From assembly GCA_902573235.1 (NCBI GenBank), contig CACGIZ010000001.1, positions 1 to 64,000 on the forward strand: a stretch of 64,000 bases of DNA. Reading direction: 5' to 3'. This DNA comes from an uncultured Pelagibacteraceae bacterium. GTDB lineage: Bacteria; Pseudomonadota; Alphaproteobacteria; Pelagibacterales; Pelagibacteraceae. Below, piece after piece: positions 8,128 to 16,169 of the stretch. Numbering within the stretch: the first letter of the stretch is position 1; every line of letters begins with the position of its first letter. The position numbers and the translations under genes are program-made. Below the pieces are notes generated by a model that had not been told where the DNA came from, made no database searches, and saw nothing but the letters and a program-made list of their open reading frames with translations.

Positions 8128-9146
8128 TGAATAAAACAGATGCATTAATTATTGGAGCTGGTCCAACAGGATTATTCACCGCTCATCAATTAAAATTAAT
8201 TGGACTTGATTGTGAGATAGTTGACAATTTAGATAAGATTGGTGGACAATGTATTGAGCTTTATCCAGATAAACCAATTTATGATATACCTGCAGTCCCA
8301 GAGTGTACAGGTGAAGAATTAACAAATAATTTAATAAATCAACTAAAACCTTTTGATATTAAATTTCATTTAAGTGAAAGAGTTGATGAAGTTAAAAAAG
8401 ATTCAGATAAGTGGATAGTTAAAACAAGTAAAGGAAAAACCTTTTCAACACCTAATGTAATAATAGCTGGTGGAGTAGGCTCATTTGAGCCCAGAAAATT
8501 TGCACCTAAAGAATGTGAAAAGTTTGAAAATAAATCATTATTTTATTCAGTAAAAGATAAAAAAATTTTTGAAGGCAAAGCAGTTACTATTTTTGGTGGC
8601 GGTGATAGTGCTTTAGATTGGGCAGTGGAATTATCTAAAAACTCAAAAGTAAATTTAGTGCATAGAAGAGATGAATTTAGAGGCGCACAGGCAACAGTAG
8701 ATCAAGTTAAAGAATTAGAAAAATCTGGTAAAATAAATGTTTTTACTAAATTTCAATTGAACAAAGTTAACGGATCTAATGAAATAGAAAGCATTGATAT
8801 TAAGCATGATAATAATGAAATTAAAAATATAGAAACAGATTACCTCTTAGGTTTTTTTGGATTGATTATGCAATTAGGACCAATAGCTAATTGGGGTTTA
8901 AATATTGATAAAAAAACTATTCAAGTAGATACAGAAAAATTTGAAACAAATCAAAAAGGTATTTATGCAATTGGAGATATTTGTACTTACCCTGGGAAAT
9001 TAAAACTAATCTTGTCAGGATTTCACGAAGGTGCTTTAGCAGCAAGAGCGTGTTTTAAATTAGCTAGACCAAATGAAAAATACAGATTTGAATTTACAAC
9101 CACATCCTCAAATTTATTAAAACGTCTTGGAAAAAAAAGTGATTGA
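8127..9146 (+). CDS. Ferredoxin-NADP+ reductase, thioredoxin reductase-like (FNR2/YumC type)
   Basis: A 339-aa flavoprotein with an N-terminal FAD fold (IIGAGPTGLFTAHQL), a GGQCIELYPDKPIYDIPA segment, an NAD(P)-binding fold (TIFGGGDSALDWAVEL) and C-terminal AIGDICTYPGKLKLI. The Cys-x2-Cys redox pair of thioredoxin reductases is absent, which identifies the YumC-like ferredoxin reductase group. It would reduce the neighbouring ferredoxin with NADPH, or run in reverse. Often annotated as thioredoxin reductase by homology; the missing dithiol argues against that activity. Confidence 0.88.
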   Translation: MNKTDALIIGAGPTGLFTAHQLKLIGLDCEIVDNLDKIGGQCIELYPDKPIYDIPAVPECTGEELTNNLINQLKPFDIKFHLSERVDEVKKDSDKWIVKTSKGKTFSTPNVIIAGGVGSFEPRKFAPKECEKFENKSLFYSVKDKKIFEGKAVTIFGGGDSALDWAVELSKNSKVNLVHRRDEFRGAQATVDQVKELEKSGKINVFTKFQLNKVNGSNEIESIDIKHDNNEIKNIETDYLLGFFGLIMQLGPIANWGLNIDKKTIQVDTEKFETNQKGIYAIGDICTYPGKLKLILSGFHEGALAARACFKLARPNEKYRFEFTTTSSNLLKRLGKKSD

Positions 9147-9765
9147 GCTTTTTTCAGCCAATACTCCTAACGGCAAAAAAATTAGTATTATGTTAGAGGA
9201 GATTGGTTACGAATATAAAGTCACTAAAGTTGATATTAATAATAAAGAACAGTTTAAAGAAGATTTTAAAAAGATAAGTCCATTTAGTAAAATTCCAGTA
9301 ATAATCGATCATAAAAACAATAAAACAATTTTTGAGTCTGGAGCAATCTTAATTTATTTAGCTGAACTGAGTGGTAAGTTTTACAATCAAAAAGATAAAA
9401 CAGAGATCAATCAATGGCTAATGGCTCAAATGGGATATATAGGTCCAATGTTAGGACAACATCATCAATTTCATCATTATAATCCAGGAAAAAGTAAATT
9501 TGGCGAGGACAGATATTTTGAAATTTCTAAAAGAATCTACAAAGAACTTGATGAGAGATTATCGAAAGCACAGTTTTTATCTGGTAATGATTATACGATT
9601 GCAGATATAGGAACATTTCCTTGGATCGCTAGACATGAATGGCATGATATAGGATTAAAGAAATTTAGTAATTTGACCCGTTGGTATAAAGAAATTTCTG
9701 AGAGAGATGCTGTAAAAAAAGGTTTTGCTTTTATGAATGAAAATGAAATTCCACCAAAACCTTAA
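9127..9765 (+). CDS. Glutathione S-transferase, YfcG/YghU-like disulfide-bond oxidoreductase
   Basis: A 212-aa GST with an N-terminal thioredoxin-like domain (LFSANTPNGKKISIMLEE, then KIPVI and ESGAILIYLAE for glutathione binding) and an all-helical C-terminal domain (DYTIADIGTFPW N-capping motif). The TPNG start of helix 1 is typical of nu-class GSTs such as YfcG, which reduce disulfides with glutathione rather than conjugating it. The start overlaps the reductase gene by 20 nt, so this is the third gene of the ferredoxin operon. Confidence 0.87.
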   Translation: MEKKVIELFSANTPNGKKISIMLEEIGYEYKVTKVDINNKEQFKEDFKKISPFSKIPVIIDHKNNKTIFESGAILIYLAELSGKFYNQKDKTEINQWLMAQMGYIGPMLGQHHQFHHYNPGKSKFGEDRYFEISKRIYKELDERLSKAQFLSGNDYTIADIGTFPWIARHEWHDIGLKKFSNLTRWYKEISERDAVKKGFAFMNENEIPPKP

Positions 9766-9870
9766 TTAATTCATTGAATTTAACAATCTAAATAAAGAAG
9801 CAAAAATACCATGTCCTGAAAGTTCTATCGCAATAATGATAATTATTATTAAAACAAATTTTTTATTCAT
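9766..9870 (-). CDS. 34-aa single-span membrane mini-protein
   Basis: A short frame not previously named. It opens with MNKKFVLIIIIIIAIELSG, one hydrophobic span, and ends near the stop of the GST gene (adjacent, convergent). Its ATG (9868-9870) overlaps the TGA of the 42-aa frame upstream in an ATGA arrangement, a common sign of translational coupling. No function recognised. It could be a small regulator of a membrane protein, or chance; the coupling and the hydrophobic composition support it being real. Confidence 0.4.
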   Translation of the reverse strand: MNKKFVLIIIIIIAIELSGHGIFASLFRLLNSMN

Positions 9871-9995
9871 CTGCTAAATACAAAAACTAACAAAAGTATC
9901 CAAAAAAAAGCGTAATAAAAATAAATATATTTTTTTGTGAAATTATAAGTGATTGGATTATGTACTTTTTTATTTTTTTTATTTTTTTTAGTCAT
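9867..9995 (-). CDS. 42-aa lysine-rich, single-span membrane mini-protein
   Basis: Starts at the ATG at 9995, overlapping the end of dksA by 8 nt, and ends in a TGA that overlaps the next mini-ORF start. The N-terminus is basic (MTKKNKKNKKVHNP, residues 1-14) and the C-terminal half is one aromatic hydrophobic span (YFYYAFFWILLLVFVF), so an N-in topology is expected. The dksA-42aa-34aa chain of overlapping frames looks like an operon. No family recognised. The A-rich start region may be low-complexity, which limits confidence. Confidence 0.45.
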   Translation of the reverse strand: MTKKNKKNKKVHNPITYNFTKKYIYFYYAFFWILLLVFVFSR

Positions 9996-10512
9996 CGGCA
10001 TGTACTTTCTCATCTTTTTCATGTTTTTCTTGAGCTGCAATAGTATATTTTGCCACTGGTCTTGCCATTAACCTTTTCAGACCGATCGGTTCTGCGGTAT
10101 CCAAGCAATAACCATAAGTATCATCTTTAATTCTCATTAAAGCTTTATCTATTTCAGAAATTAATTTTATTTGTCTATTAATTGCTTTCATTTCTACATT
10201 TTTATCTGTGTAAGAACTTGCTTGATCCACTATGTCCGCTGAAATGCTATTATCATCCATACTGCCATTATATAATGCCTCATTATTAGCTTTAACTAAT
10301 TCTTTTTTCCATTCTTGTAATTTCATTCTAAAAAATACCTTATGTTTTTCACACATATATTTTTCAGTTTCTTTTGGAATATAAGTTTTAGAAATTTTAA
10401 TAGGACCTTTAATAATTTCTTTAGGTTTACTTACAACTTTTGGTTTTGATTTATTGATTGATTTAGCTTTTACTTTTTTAACTTTTTTTTTTACTTTGCT
10501 CGTTTTAGGCAT
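9988..10512 (-). CDS. dksA: DksA/TraR-family RNA polymerase-binding regulator
   Basis: Binds the RNA polymerase secondary channel and works with ppGpp to adjust transcription to nutrients. I chose the ATG at 10512 (174 aa); the frame extends to a TTG at 10548 with no good ribosome site. Features in order: a Lys-rich N-terminal tail (about residues 1-45), the coiled coil with the DxxDxA tip motif intact as DIVDQA (Asp93, Asp96, Ala98), and the C-terminal DDTYGYCLDTAEPIGLKRL zinc-finger-like region. Only one of the four zinc cysteines remains (Cys136), as in many alphaproteobacterial DksA proteins. Confidence 0.9.
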   Translation of the reverse strand: MPKTSKVKKKVKKVKAKSINKSKPKVVSKPKEIIKGPIKISKTYIPKETEKYMCEKHKVFFRMKLQEWKKELVKANNEALYNGSMDDNSISADIVDQASSYTDKNVEMKAINRQIKLISEIDKALMRIKDDTYGYCLDTAEPIGLKRLMARPVAKYTIAAQEKHEKDEKVHADD

Positions 10513-10591
10513 ACTTTTAATTTGAATTCGAGGGAGTATATTCAGCAAATTATGGGTGTCAAGTAAGCTTAATTATTGTAAATAATTGTAA

Positions 10592-11914
10592 ATGAATGTT
10601 TTAAATAGAAATATTAATAATATATTTTTTATTTTCGCTTTATCTCATTTGATTATTTGGACAATTGTTCCATCACTTACTAATAAAAATTTACCTTTAG
10701 ATACCATTGAAGCACTTGCTTGGGGAAGTAATTTGGATTGGGGCTTCAATAAACATCCTCCTATGAGTGCTTTTTTTCCAGAAGTTTTTTTTAAAATTTT
10801 TGGAGCTCAAGATTGGGCTTTCTATTTGTTAAGTCAAATTTTTGTTTTAATTGCTTTTTATTTTGTTTTTAAATTATCTTTTGAGGTTCTTGGAAATATA
10901 AAACTAAGTTTGATTTCAGTACTATTGCTAGAGTCGATTTATTTTTACAATTTTACAACACCTGAATTTAATGTGAATGTTTGCCAATTACCTTTTTGGT
11001 CTCTAGTAGTTTATTTTACTTGGAAAATTTATGAAACTAAAGAAATAAAATTTAGCGATTGTTTTTTTATTGGTTTATTTGCTGCCATAGGTTTTTTATC
11101 AAAATATTTATTTATATATTTGTTATTAGCTATTATTTTTTTATTCACTCACTCGATATTTGTAAAAAAAATTAAGAAATTTGATTTTAAGTATTTAATT
11201 ACGATTGAAGTGTTTTTAGTTCTTTTAGTACCTCACTTAATTTGGCTTTTTAACAATGATTTTATCACAATTAATTATGGTCTTAAAAGAACTGGTTTAG
11301 AGGGCTCAGAAATTTTTGATCATTTTAAATATCCATTAATATTCCTTCTAAAACAAATAGGTATATTAGTTCCATTTTTCTTTTTAGTTTTTTTATTAGT
11401 TAAAAAAGTAAAATTTAAAATTAATTTTAAAGATCAAAAATTTTTATTTTTATTATTTGTAAATATTCTCCCAATAGCTTTAATGTTTCTTACTTCAGCA
11501 ATTACTGGATCAAAAATTAGAACAATGTGGATGACACCATTTTATTTATTTTTTGGATTAATGTTTGTTTATATATTCCAATCCCAAATCAATATTAAGA
11601 AAATTAATTCATTTTTATATGGTTTCATATTTTTATTTTTCCTATCACCAATTTTGTATTCTTATGAGTCTATTAGTAAAACAGACAAAAGAACAGATTA
11701 CCCCGGAAAAGAAATTGCAGCAAAAGTACAAATTGTTTGGGATCAAGATTTTGATAAAGAAATTGAATTTGTGACAGGCAATGAATGGAATGCTGGAAAT
11801 CTTTCATATCATTTAAAATCAAGACCCAAATGGGAGGGCTTTAACAGCAGCGAAATATTAAAAAAATCATCACAATTTATTTGCGTGGATGATGTTTGTT
11901 TGGGAAGATACTAA
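10592..11914 (+). CDS. Membrane glycosyltransferase, PMT/ArnT-like (GT39/GT83 type)
   Basis: A 440-aa polytopic protein (roughly 10-12 hydrophobic spans) with a C-terminal soluble tail. The first periplasmic loop, PLDTIEALAWGSNLDWGFNKHPPM, has the acidic residue and HPP motif seen in glycosyltransferases that take sugars from polyprenyl phosphate. Such enzymes decorate lipid A, glycans or proteins on the outer face of the inner membrane. The next gene is a GT2 polyprenyl-phosphate sugar synthase-like enzyme, the usual donor-making partner. Acceptor and sugar cannot be read from sequence. Confidence 0.8.
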   Translation: MNVLNRNINNIFFIFALSHLIIWTIVPSLTNKNLPLDTIEALAWGSNLDWGFNKHPPMSAFFPEVFFKIFGAQDWAFYLLSQIFVLIAFYFVFKLSFEVLGNIKLSLISVLLLESIYFYNFTTPEFNVNVCQLPFWSLVVYFTWKIYETKEIKFSDCFFIGLFAAIGFLSKYLFIYLLLAIIFLFTHSIFVKKIKKFDFKYLITIEVFLVLLVPHLIWLFNNDFITINYGLKRTGLEGSEIFDHFKYPLIFLLKQIGILVPFFFLVFLLVKKVKFKINFKDQKFLFLLFVNILPIALMFLTSAITGSKIRTMWMTPFYLFFGLMFVYIFQSQINIKKINSFLYGFIFLFFLSPILYSYESISKTDKRTDYPGKEIAAKVQIVWDQDFDKEIEFVTGNEWNAGNLSYHLKSRPKWEGFNSSEILKKSSQFICVDDVCLGRY

Positions 11915-11931
11915 AGTTAATTTTTTTATCT

Positions 11932-12801
11932 ATGAAAATTAAGATTTTAATTCCAGTATATAATGATTGGCAATCAGTCTCAAAACTAATTGAGGAAATC
12001 GATAACTTGTCTATAGATCCTAAGTTTGAGATCTCAATTATAATAGTCAATGATGCTTCAAACCATGATCGTGATGAACAAGAAAAAGATTTAGAGAATA
12101 TTCATTCAATTAAAATTTTAAATATGAAAATAAATCAAGGTCATGCAAGATGTATTGCAACAGGATTAAAATATATCTATGAAAAAGAAGATTTTGATTA
12201 CGTAATTCCAATGGATGGTGATGGAGAAGATAGACCTGAGGAAATTAAAGATTTTTTAAATCAAATCGAAAATTCAAATAATAAACCTATAGTTGGAGAA
12301 AGAATAAAAAGATCTGAAAGCTGGGTATTTAAAATTTGTTATCAGTTACATAAATTAATTACTTTTATCTTTACAAGCAAATCAATAAAATTTGGAAATT
12401 ACACTTGTTTACCCAAAGTTACTGTTGAAAAAATGATTAATGAAAAAGCAACATGGAATAGTTTTTCAGGATCCCTTGCAAAAATTGAACAAGATTTATT
12501 TTCAGTGCCTTCAATTAGAGGAACAAGATATTTTGGACCATCAAAAATGAGTTTTTTTAATCTATTAAAACATTCATTTTCTATTATTAGCGTTTTTAGA
12601 AAATCAGTTCTTTTACGTTCTGCTATTTTTATTATTGTTTATATTTTAATGATTAAAAGTAATGCCTCCGTTGTAACAGCAATACCATTAGTTTTTTTAT
12701 TGATAATGATTTACTCTATTTCAAGTTTAGCTTTAAGAGAAAATTTGGATCAATTTGATAAAGCTCTATCACAAATAAATAATATTGATAAAATTAAATG
12801 A
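11932..12801 (+). CDS. GT2 glycosyltransferase, polyprenyl-phosphate sugar synthase-like
   Basis: A 289-aa family 2 transferase of the dolichol-phosphate-mannose synthase type. The N-terminus is IKILIPVYNDWQS, followed by VNDASN and the metal/nucleotide site MDGDGEDRPEE (DxD). Two hydrophobic spans at the C-terminus (about residues 225-270) anchor it in the membrane. I took the ATG at 11932; the frame reaches a TTG at 11896 inside the previous gene but the conserved start is at MKIKILIP. It overlaps the next gene by 4 bp (ATGA). Confidence 0.83.
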   Translation: MKIKILIPVYNDWQSVSKLIEEIDNLSIDPKFEISIIIVNDASNHDRDEQEKDLENIHSIKILNMKINQGHARCIATGLKYIYEKEDFDYVIPMDGDGEDRPEEIKDFLNQIENSNNKPIVGERIKRSESWVFKICYQLHKLITFIFTSKSIKFGNYTCLPKVTVEKMINEKATWNSFSGSLAKIEQDLFSVPSIRGTRYFGPSKMSFFNLLKHSFSIISVFRKSVLLRSAIFIIVYILMIKSNASVVTAIPLVFLLIMIYSISSLALRENLDQFDKALSQINNIDKIK

Positions 12802-13991
12802 AAAAATTTTTTATATTTATTATAATATCATTTTTCATTTCAAATATTTCTCAGGCTGATTTTAAAAAAATTAAAAAGAAAGCAACCGTTACTAAACCAG
12901 AAGTTATTTTCCCAATCCCAAAAAATTTAGACAAGTGTATCATTGATATGTATGTTAATAAAAACAACAATCCTGTTTTACCTGTAATAAAAATCGATGC
13001 ACCTTCAGGCTATGGCTTAGATAATAGATTTATGTATGCTTTAAATAAGTTTGAAAATTTCAAACGACCTTGTGGTGGTGGCAACGTTAAAGCTTGTGAG
13101 AATGTTAAAAGAGTAATTTTAGATTGGGCTAAAGCCGATGCAGCTCAAAGAACTGGACCGTCTGATCATGAAGCAAAACATTGGAATGATACTTTAACAG
13201 TCAATCTCTGGGTTGCTTCACCAATGATGGCTGGTTATTCATTTGCTAAACAAGTAGTAATTTTTTCGGAAACTGAAGATAAAATTATCAAAGATTGGTT
13301 CAAAAAAATTGTGAAAAAAAATCAACATCTTATGTATGAATTGAAAAAATATAAACAAGGCACACAAGCAATTGGTGTTCCCAGAAGCGCTCACAATCAT
13401 GCATTGTCTTCTGCTATCAGTCATATGCAATTAGGTATTTTGCTGAATGATAATAAATTATTTAGAAAAGCTTTTAAAAATTATGAATATGCAATCAAAT
13501 TTCAAAGAAAAGATGGTAGCATGCCAATAGAAACTAGAAGAGGCGGTAGGGCAATGTTTTATCAAGGAAGAGCAATGACTGCATTAACCACCATAGCAAT
13601 CATCGCTGAAAATCAAGGTTATAATATTTGGGATTACGATCATAAAGGAAAAAATTTTCATAATATTGTTAAATTTTTTATAGATTTTACTGAGAACAAT
13701 GAAATTGTTTTTAAGTACGCCAAAGAAATGAAAGCTCCTGGACCAGCCAAAGATTATAAGAGACAAGATTTAGATGGTAGTTCAAGTAGTCATTGGGGTT
13801 GGCTTTCCGCCTATGCAACACGATTTCCAAATCATGAAAATATTCAAAGACTTAAACAGTGGTCTAGTGATTATAAAGATCTGAACAATTATCAGAGAAA
13901 GATAATTTCTAATTTTGATAATTATTTAAAAAGAAATTCAGGCTCATCCTCATGGACAGTGGTGGAACCTAGATGTCATTTTACTAAGTAG
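12798..13991 (+). CDS. Exported alginate lyase-like protein (PL5 fold)
   Basis: A 397-aa protein with a signal peptide (residues 1-20, ending SQA). It resembles family PL5 AlgL-type lyases, an all-alpha toroid. The catalytic set is recognisable: Asn200-His201 in SAHNHALSS, Arg248/Arg251 and Tyr255 in TRRGGRAMFYQGRAM, preceded by DGSMPIE. PL5 enzymes cleave polymannuronate by beta-elimination in the periplasm. It is the third gene of a chain with two glycosyltransferases (4 bp overlap), so it may trim or turn over a cell-envelope polysaccharide rather than digest algal alginate. Substrate is inference. Confidence 0.75.
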   Translation: MKKFFIFIIISFFISNISQADFKKIKKKATVTKPEVIFPIPKNLDKCIIDMYVNKNNNPVLPVIKIDAPSGYGLDNRFMYALNKFENFKRPCGGGNVKACENVKRVILDWAKADAAQRTGPSDHEAKHWNDTLTVNLWVASPMMAGYSFAKQVVIFSETEDKIIKDWFKKIVKKNQHLMYELKKYKQGTQAIGVPRSAHNHALSSAISHMQLGILLNDNKLFRKAFKNYEYAIKFQRKDGSMPIETRRGGRAMFYQGRAMTALTTIAIIAENQGYNIWDYDHKGKNFHNIVKFFIDFTENNEIVFKYAKEMKAPGPAKDYKRQDLDGSSSSHWGWLSAYATRFPNHENIQRLKQWSSDYKDLNNYQRKIISNFDNYLKRNSGSSSWTVVEPRCHFTK

Positions 13992-15264
13992 TCCTAATCG
14001 TTGGTAGACAATAAAAATCAGCTGTATCTATTTTAGAAGAATACTGCCTTCTCATATTCCATTTTTTGTGAACACCTGCACTTGCAAGACTTAAAGTTGA
14101 TCTTCCATACCTATAATTAGTATTATCTATTGATCTCATTAGACTTTTTATTTTTTCATCTTTTTCTGATGAAAATAAATTTTTTCTACCATCATCGTTA
14201 CGCAATCCTGTAAGCATCACGCCTGCTTTTTGATAACGATATCCATTTTTAAAAATACTTTCTAAAATTAAAACTGCAGTTTTAACCGTCTCGATACTGT
14301 TATTTGTTGCAATAGGAAAATCAATTGTTTTTGAATTTGAATAATAACCATAATCTCTTTGAAAAGGACTGGTCCTAACAAATACTGTAATTGCTTTTGC
14401 AACCAAAGACTCTGATCTAATTTTTTCAGATGCATTTAAACAGTAGTTTGCAACTGCTTCTTTCAACTCTTGAAACTTTTCAATTCTTTTTCCAAACGAT
14501 CTTGAAACTACACAACTTTTTCTTTTTGTTTGTGTGGTTTCTAAATTTATACAGGGAACACCTCTAAGTTCCATTGCAGTTCTAGAACTTAAAACATTTG
14601 AACATTTTTTGATCCAGGTATTAGATTTATTTTTAAGTTGCTTTGCATTATAAATTCCATTTTTTCGATAAAACTTTGTAAGTTGTCTTCCTACCCCCCA
14701 TACATCATTAATTTCAATTTTTTCTAAAATTGGATCTAAGTTTTCTATACCAATTAGACTAGTAACACCCGATTGTTTTTTCTTCGCAATATGATTTGCT
14801 ATTTTGCTTAAAGTTTTGGTTTTAGCAATACCGATACTTGTTGGGATCCCAGTCCACTGTAGGACTGTTTCTCTAATTTCTCTTCCAACTTTTTCGACTT
14901 CAGAGTCTGGAAAATTAGATAAATCTATAAATGCCTCATCAATTGAATAAACTTCTATTTCAGTATTAAATCTTTTAAGAGTTCTCATTACTCTTCTAGA
15001 TAAATCTCCATATAACGAATAATTTGACGAAAAAACTTCGACTTTATTTTTAACGATAATATCTTTTGCTTTAAAATAAGGTTCTCCCATTTTAATTCCT
15101 AAAGCTTTTGCTTCATTAGATCTTGAGATGATACAGCCATCATTATTAGATAAAACTACAACAGGTTTTTTTCTTATTCTTGGATTAAATAATCTTTCGC
15201 AAGAAACATAGAAAGAATTACAATCAACTAAGGCTAATTTTTTAGTACGTTGAATGGATGACAT
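13984..15264 (-). CDS. umuC: UmuC-type translesion DNA polymerase (Pol V catalytic subunit)
   Basis: Y-family polymerase, 426 aa. The palm motifs are intact: LALVDCNSFYVSCERLF near the N-terminus (metal-binding Asp), VVVLSNNDGCIISRS, and YSIDEAFIDL with the catalytic Asp-Glu. The helix-hairpin-helix region (IEINDVWGVGRQLTKFYRKN) and the UmuC C-terminal domain follow. The start overlaps umuD by 23 nt, as expected for a coupled umuDC operon. It is convergent with, and overlaps by 8 bp, the alginate lyase-like gene. Confidence 0.93.
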   Translation of the reverse strand: MSSIQRTKKLALVDCNSFYVSCERLFNPRIRKKPVVVLSNNDGCIISRSNEAKALGIKMGEPYFKAKDIIVKNKVEVFSSNYSLYGDLSRRVMRTLKRFNTEIEVYSIDEAFIDLSNFPDSEVEKVGREIRETVLQWTGIPTSIGIAKTKTLSKIANHIAKKKQSGVTSLIGIENLDPILEKIEINDVWGVGRQLTKFYRKNGIYNAKQLKNKSNTWIKKCSNVLSSRTAMELRGVPCINLETTQTKRKSCVVSRSFGKRIEKFQELKEAVANYCLNASEKIRSESLVAKAITVFVRTSPFQRDYGYYSNSKTIDFPIATNNSIETVKTAVLILESIFKNGYRYQKAGVMLTGLRNDDGRKNLFSSEKDEKIKSLMRSIDNTNYRYGRSTLSLASAGVHKKWNMRRQYSSKIDTADFYCLPTIRTT

Positions 15265-15667
15265 AAGTTACAACTCCCCAAATAAAAACATCTTCTTCTT
15301 CGTTAATCAAAATTCTATTAGAAAAATCTTTAGATCCAGATGTTAGAAATTTTTTATCTCTTTCTTGAACTAAAGTTTTAACTACAAGTTCGTCATGAAC
15401 ATTTGCAATAACTGTTGAAAAGTTTTTTGGTTTTAAACTTTTATCAACAACTAATAAATCACCATCATTAATCCCAACATCCACCATGGATTTACCTTGC
15501 ACTCTGATGATGAAAGTGGCTGGAACATTTTTGATTAAATGCATATTTAAATCGATGTCTTCTTCGATATAATCGGTGGCAGGTGATGGAAAACCAGCAC
15601 CAGCTTTATGTAGGTAATAAGGGACTGTTAGTTTCATGTTCTTGTTTTGTTCTAATTTATAGCCCAT
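15242..15667 (-). CDS. umuD: UmuD, self-cleaving SOS mutagenesis protein
   Basis: Peptidase S24 family, 141 aa, partner of UmuC. After RecA-stimulated self-cleavage UmuD' activates Pol V. The likely cleavage bond is the Ala-Gly of KAGAGFPSPA (near residue 24). The catalytic Ser is in VQGKSMVDVGI and the general-base Lys in ELVVKTL. The protein lacks a DNA-binding domain, so it is UmuD and not LexA. The ATG at 15667 is used; an internal ATG at 15637 is possible. A LexA-like direct repeat lies 43 bp upstream. Confidence 0.9.
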   Translation of the reverse strand: MGYKLEQNKNMKLTVPYYLHKAGAGFPSPATDYIEEDIDLNMHLIKNVPATFIIRVQGKSMVDVGINDGDLLVVDKSLKPKNFSTVIANVHDELVVKTLVQERDKKFLTSGSKDFSNRILINEEEDVFIWGVVTYVIHSTY

Positions 15668-15709
15668 TTATACAATGCACGCAAGAGGTTGTATTTTGAG
15701 TCCGTAATT

Positions 15710-15736
15710 GAATCAAAAGTGAATCAAAACGTGAAC
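15710..15736 (-). promoter_or_regulatory. Candidate LexA-type (SOS) operator of umuDC
   Basis: GAAT-N7-GAAT (15710-15724) followed at one base wider spacing by GAAC (15733-15736), all within three near-repeats of TGAATCAAAA. The alphaproteobacterial LexA box is GAAC-N7-GAAC, so this is a near match in the right place, 43 bp before the umuD start. No lexA gene is in the window. Confidence 0.4.
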
Positions 15737-15801
15737 ATCAAAACTACATTTTGTATGCTTGTGGATAAGTTCAACCAAGGATAGTTTGATTTAATATCAA
15801 A

Positions 15802-16164
15802 ATGAAAAAACTGGTTTGTCATTGCGGAGCTGTAGAAGCAGAAATTAATCTAGATGGAGATTTAGCTAAAGTAATAAAATGTAATTGTTCTATATGTAAA
15901 AGGAAAGGTGCAATTATGTCGATGGTAAAAAATGAGGATTTCAAAATTGTAAAAGGCCAAGATAAATTAAAACTTTATCAATTTCACTCAAAAGTAGCTA
16001 AACATTATTTTTGCTCTGAATGTGGAATTTACACACATCACAATCCAAGGATCAATCCAGCAATGACAGGATTTAATGTGGGCTGTATTGATGAAATAAA
16101 CACTTTTGATTTGAAAGAAGTTCCTGTAAATGATGGTCAAAATCATCCATTAGATAAAAAATAA
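15802..16164 (+). CDS. GFA family (CENP-V/glutathione-dependent formaldehyde-activating-like) zinc protein
   Basis: A 120-aa small zinc protein. The metal-binding cysteines are in CHCGAVE (Cys6, Cys8), CNCSICKRKG and FCSECGIYTHHNP, the standard GFA arrangement. The family includes the glutathione-formaldehyde adduct-forming protein Gfa of Paracoccus, but most members have no tested role, so a formaldehyde function is only a possibility. It is divergent from umuD (134 bp spacer) and 5 bp upstream of the glycerate kinase-like gene. Confidence 0.85.
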   Translation: MKKLVCHCGAVEAEINLDGDLAKVIKCNCSICKRKGAIMSMVKNEDFKIVKGQDKLKLYQFHSKVAKHYFCSECGIYTHHNPRINPAMTGFNVGCIDEINTFDLKEVPVNDGQNHPLDKK

Positions 16165-16169
16165 TTTTC

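Noticed and set aside
8127-9146. Reading the flavoprotein after ferredoxin as thioredoxin reductase
   Set aside because: The CxxC redox pair is missing, and the gene is coupled to a ferredoxin gene; the YumC-like ferredoxin reductase group fits better.
15242-15667. Reading UmuD as the LexA repressor
   Set aside because: It has the peptidase domain but no N-terminal DNA-binding domain, and it sits directly in front of umuC.
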